DNA of 64,000 nucleotides, taken from positions 2,170,001 through 2,234,000 of the forward strand of contig NZ_CP030034.1 in the NCBI RefSeq assembly GCF_006874625.1. The letters run 5' to 3'. Shown one piece after another: positions 63,472-64,000 of this stretch. The notes below the pieces were generated by a model, which saw only the letters and a program-made list of their open reading frames with translations, had not been told where the DNA came from and did no database searches. A program made the translations under genes and the position numbers. Source of the stretch: Bdellovibrio sp. NC01. GTDB taxonomy: Bacteria; Bdellovibrionota; Bdellovibrionia; Bdellovibrionales; Bdellovibrionaceae. The first letter of the stretch is position 1; each line of letters opens with the position of its first letter.

Positions 63472-64000
63472 ATGATGACGGAGCTTCTGGTTGTTGCCGT
63501 ATGTTTATTTTTAAATATGCTTTTATCAGGTGCCGAGATGGCCTTCGTCACAGTTCGCAAACTGCAACTGAAAAACATCTCTGCCAAAGATAAACGCGCT
63601 AAACTTTTACTGCAGTTAAAAGAAAATCCTGAACGCACCCTGAGCGTGATCCAAATTGGTATCACACTTGTCGGCGCTATTGCGGCAGCTGTTGGTGGTG
63701 CCGGTGCTGAAGAAGCGCTGACTCCCCACCTGGTACAAACTTTTGCCTTGAAAGAACAAACAGCAGAAGCCATTTCCATCGCCTTGGTTGTTTTGCCGTT
63801 GTCTTATTTAAGCGTCGTTGTCGGTGAACTTGTTCCAAAAACATTGGCGTTAAGAAATTCTTTATTTATTTCCCTGTGGGCGGCACGCTGGCTTTATTGG
63901 GGCGAAAAGATTTTATCGCCGGCCGTATGGTTGCTGGAAAAATCAACGCATATCATTCTTAAAATTTTTAGTCTGACTGAAAAAACCGAAACCGCTACGG
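63472..64000 (+). CDS. DUF21 (CNNM/CorC-like) membrane protein, N-terminal part
   Basis: The gene runs off the right edge. The visible 176 residues form a DUF21 transmembrane domain: LLVVAVCLFLNMLLSGAEMAF, the conserved region ENPERTLSVIQIGITLVG, and VVLPLSYLSVVVGELVPKTLAL. CBS and CorC-type domains would follow outside the window. Relatives take part in magnesium or cobalt efflux. GAGGAG stands six bases before ATG 63472; a second ATG follows at once. Confidence 0.85.
   Translation, partial: MMTELLVVAVCLFLNMLLSGAEMAFVTVRKLQLKNISAKDKRAKLLLQLKENPERTLSVIQIGITLVGAIAAAVGGAGAEEALTPHLVQTFALKEQTAEAISIALVVLPLSYLSVVVGELVPKTLALRNSLFISLWAARWLYWGEKILSPAVWLLEKSTHIILKIFSLTEKTETAT

Noticed and set aside
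1-64000. tRNA, rRNA, IS element, prophage or CRISPR
   Set aside because: I saw no tRNA-like ends, transposase, integrase, attachment duplication or regular short repeats with spacers.

Overview
The window reads as ordinary chromosome of a Bdellovibrio-type predatory bacterium (Bdellovibrionota), about 45-48% GC by eye. I infer this from gene content and style, not from a marker gene: a phage-tail-like fibre ending in a self-cleaving S74 chaperone domain (the mosaic adhesive trimer type known from Bdellovibrio), many small secreted proteins and lipoproteins, an outer membrane phospholipase A, PilZ and class III cyclase signalling, class I fumarase, RNase Y and a GreA-like factor. Genes are densely packed. 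I see no tRNA, rRNA, insertion sequence, prophage or CRISPR array.

Layout. 1-11.8 kb: the start of a chemotaxis-receptor-like protein, a 1559-residue fibre, secreted proteins, a large Ig-like lipoprotein with a CxxCH motif, a LysR regulator divergent from a small secreted protein, and an FMN reductase. 11.8-18.1 kb: a stress-type cluster of very small or disordered proteins (a KGG-like basic protein, a 63-residue protein, an S/R/D-rich protein, a DSFPASDPPSW protein, a 56-residue protein) mixed with a zinc alcohol dehydrogenase, SRPBCC protein, hemerythrin, membrane-anchored SDR and Nudix hydrolase. 18.2-22.7 kb: RNase H, a possible NlpC-like secreted amidase and a hybrid histidine kinase. 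22.9-28.1 kb: a tight same-strand run of PepSY-TM protein, GCS2-type carboxylate-amine ligase, MurF-type ligase, a fused FetB-FetA ABC transporter and an outer membrane protein. 28-37 kb: FUSC transporter, DEDDh exonuclease, a HEAT-bearing nucleotidyl cyclase, and a cluster of candidate secreted proteases. 37-48.4 kb: XRE-TPR regulator, a KhpA-like protein without its GxxG loop, a VWA lipoprotein, GreA-like factor, PldA, an Hsp70-like protein, a PilZ protein, SDR, AI-2E transporter and fumarase. 48.4-64 kb: an intergenic region with structured-RNA potential, an OPA transporter, a universal stress protein, a LuxR regulator, TetR plus a CLC-F-type fluoride antiporter, nitronate monooxygenase, TauE, MFS, ArfB, OsmC, RNase Y, a response regulator, an aldo-keto reductase and a DUF21 membrane protein cut by the window end.

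Most notable points: (1) the CLC-F antiporter has no ATG, GTG or TTG codon in a usable place and appears to start at ATT, directly behind a strong Shine-Dalgarno that is buried in a perfect 8-bp hairpin; (2) a GCS2 ligase, a Mur ligase and a single-chain FetBA transporter form one apparent operon of unknown product; (3) two KH proteins in the window, the KhpA-like protein and RNase Y, both lack a normal GxxG RNA-binding loop; (4) the compact stress cluster of disordered small proteins has shared leader elements; (5) a region upstream of the OPA transporter can fold with a 9-bp closing helix. All functional statements rest on reading motifs by eye; no database search was run.
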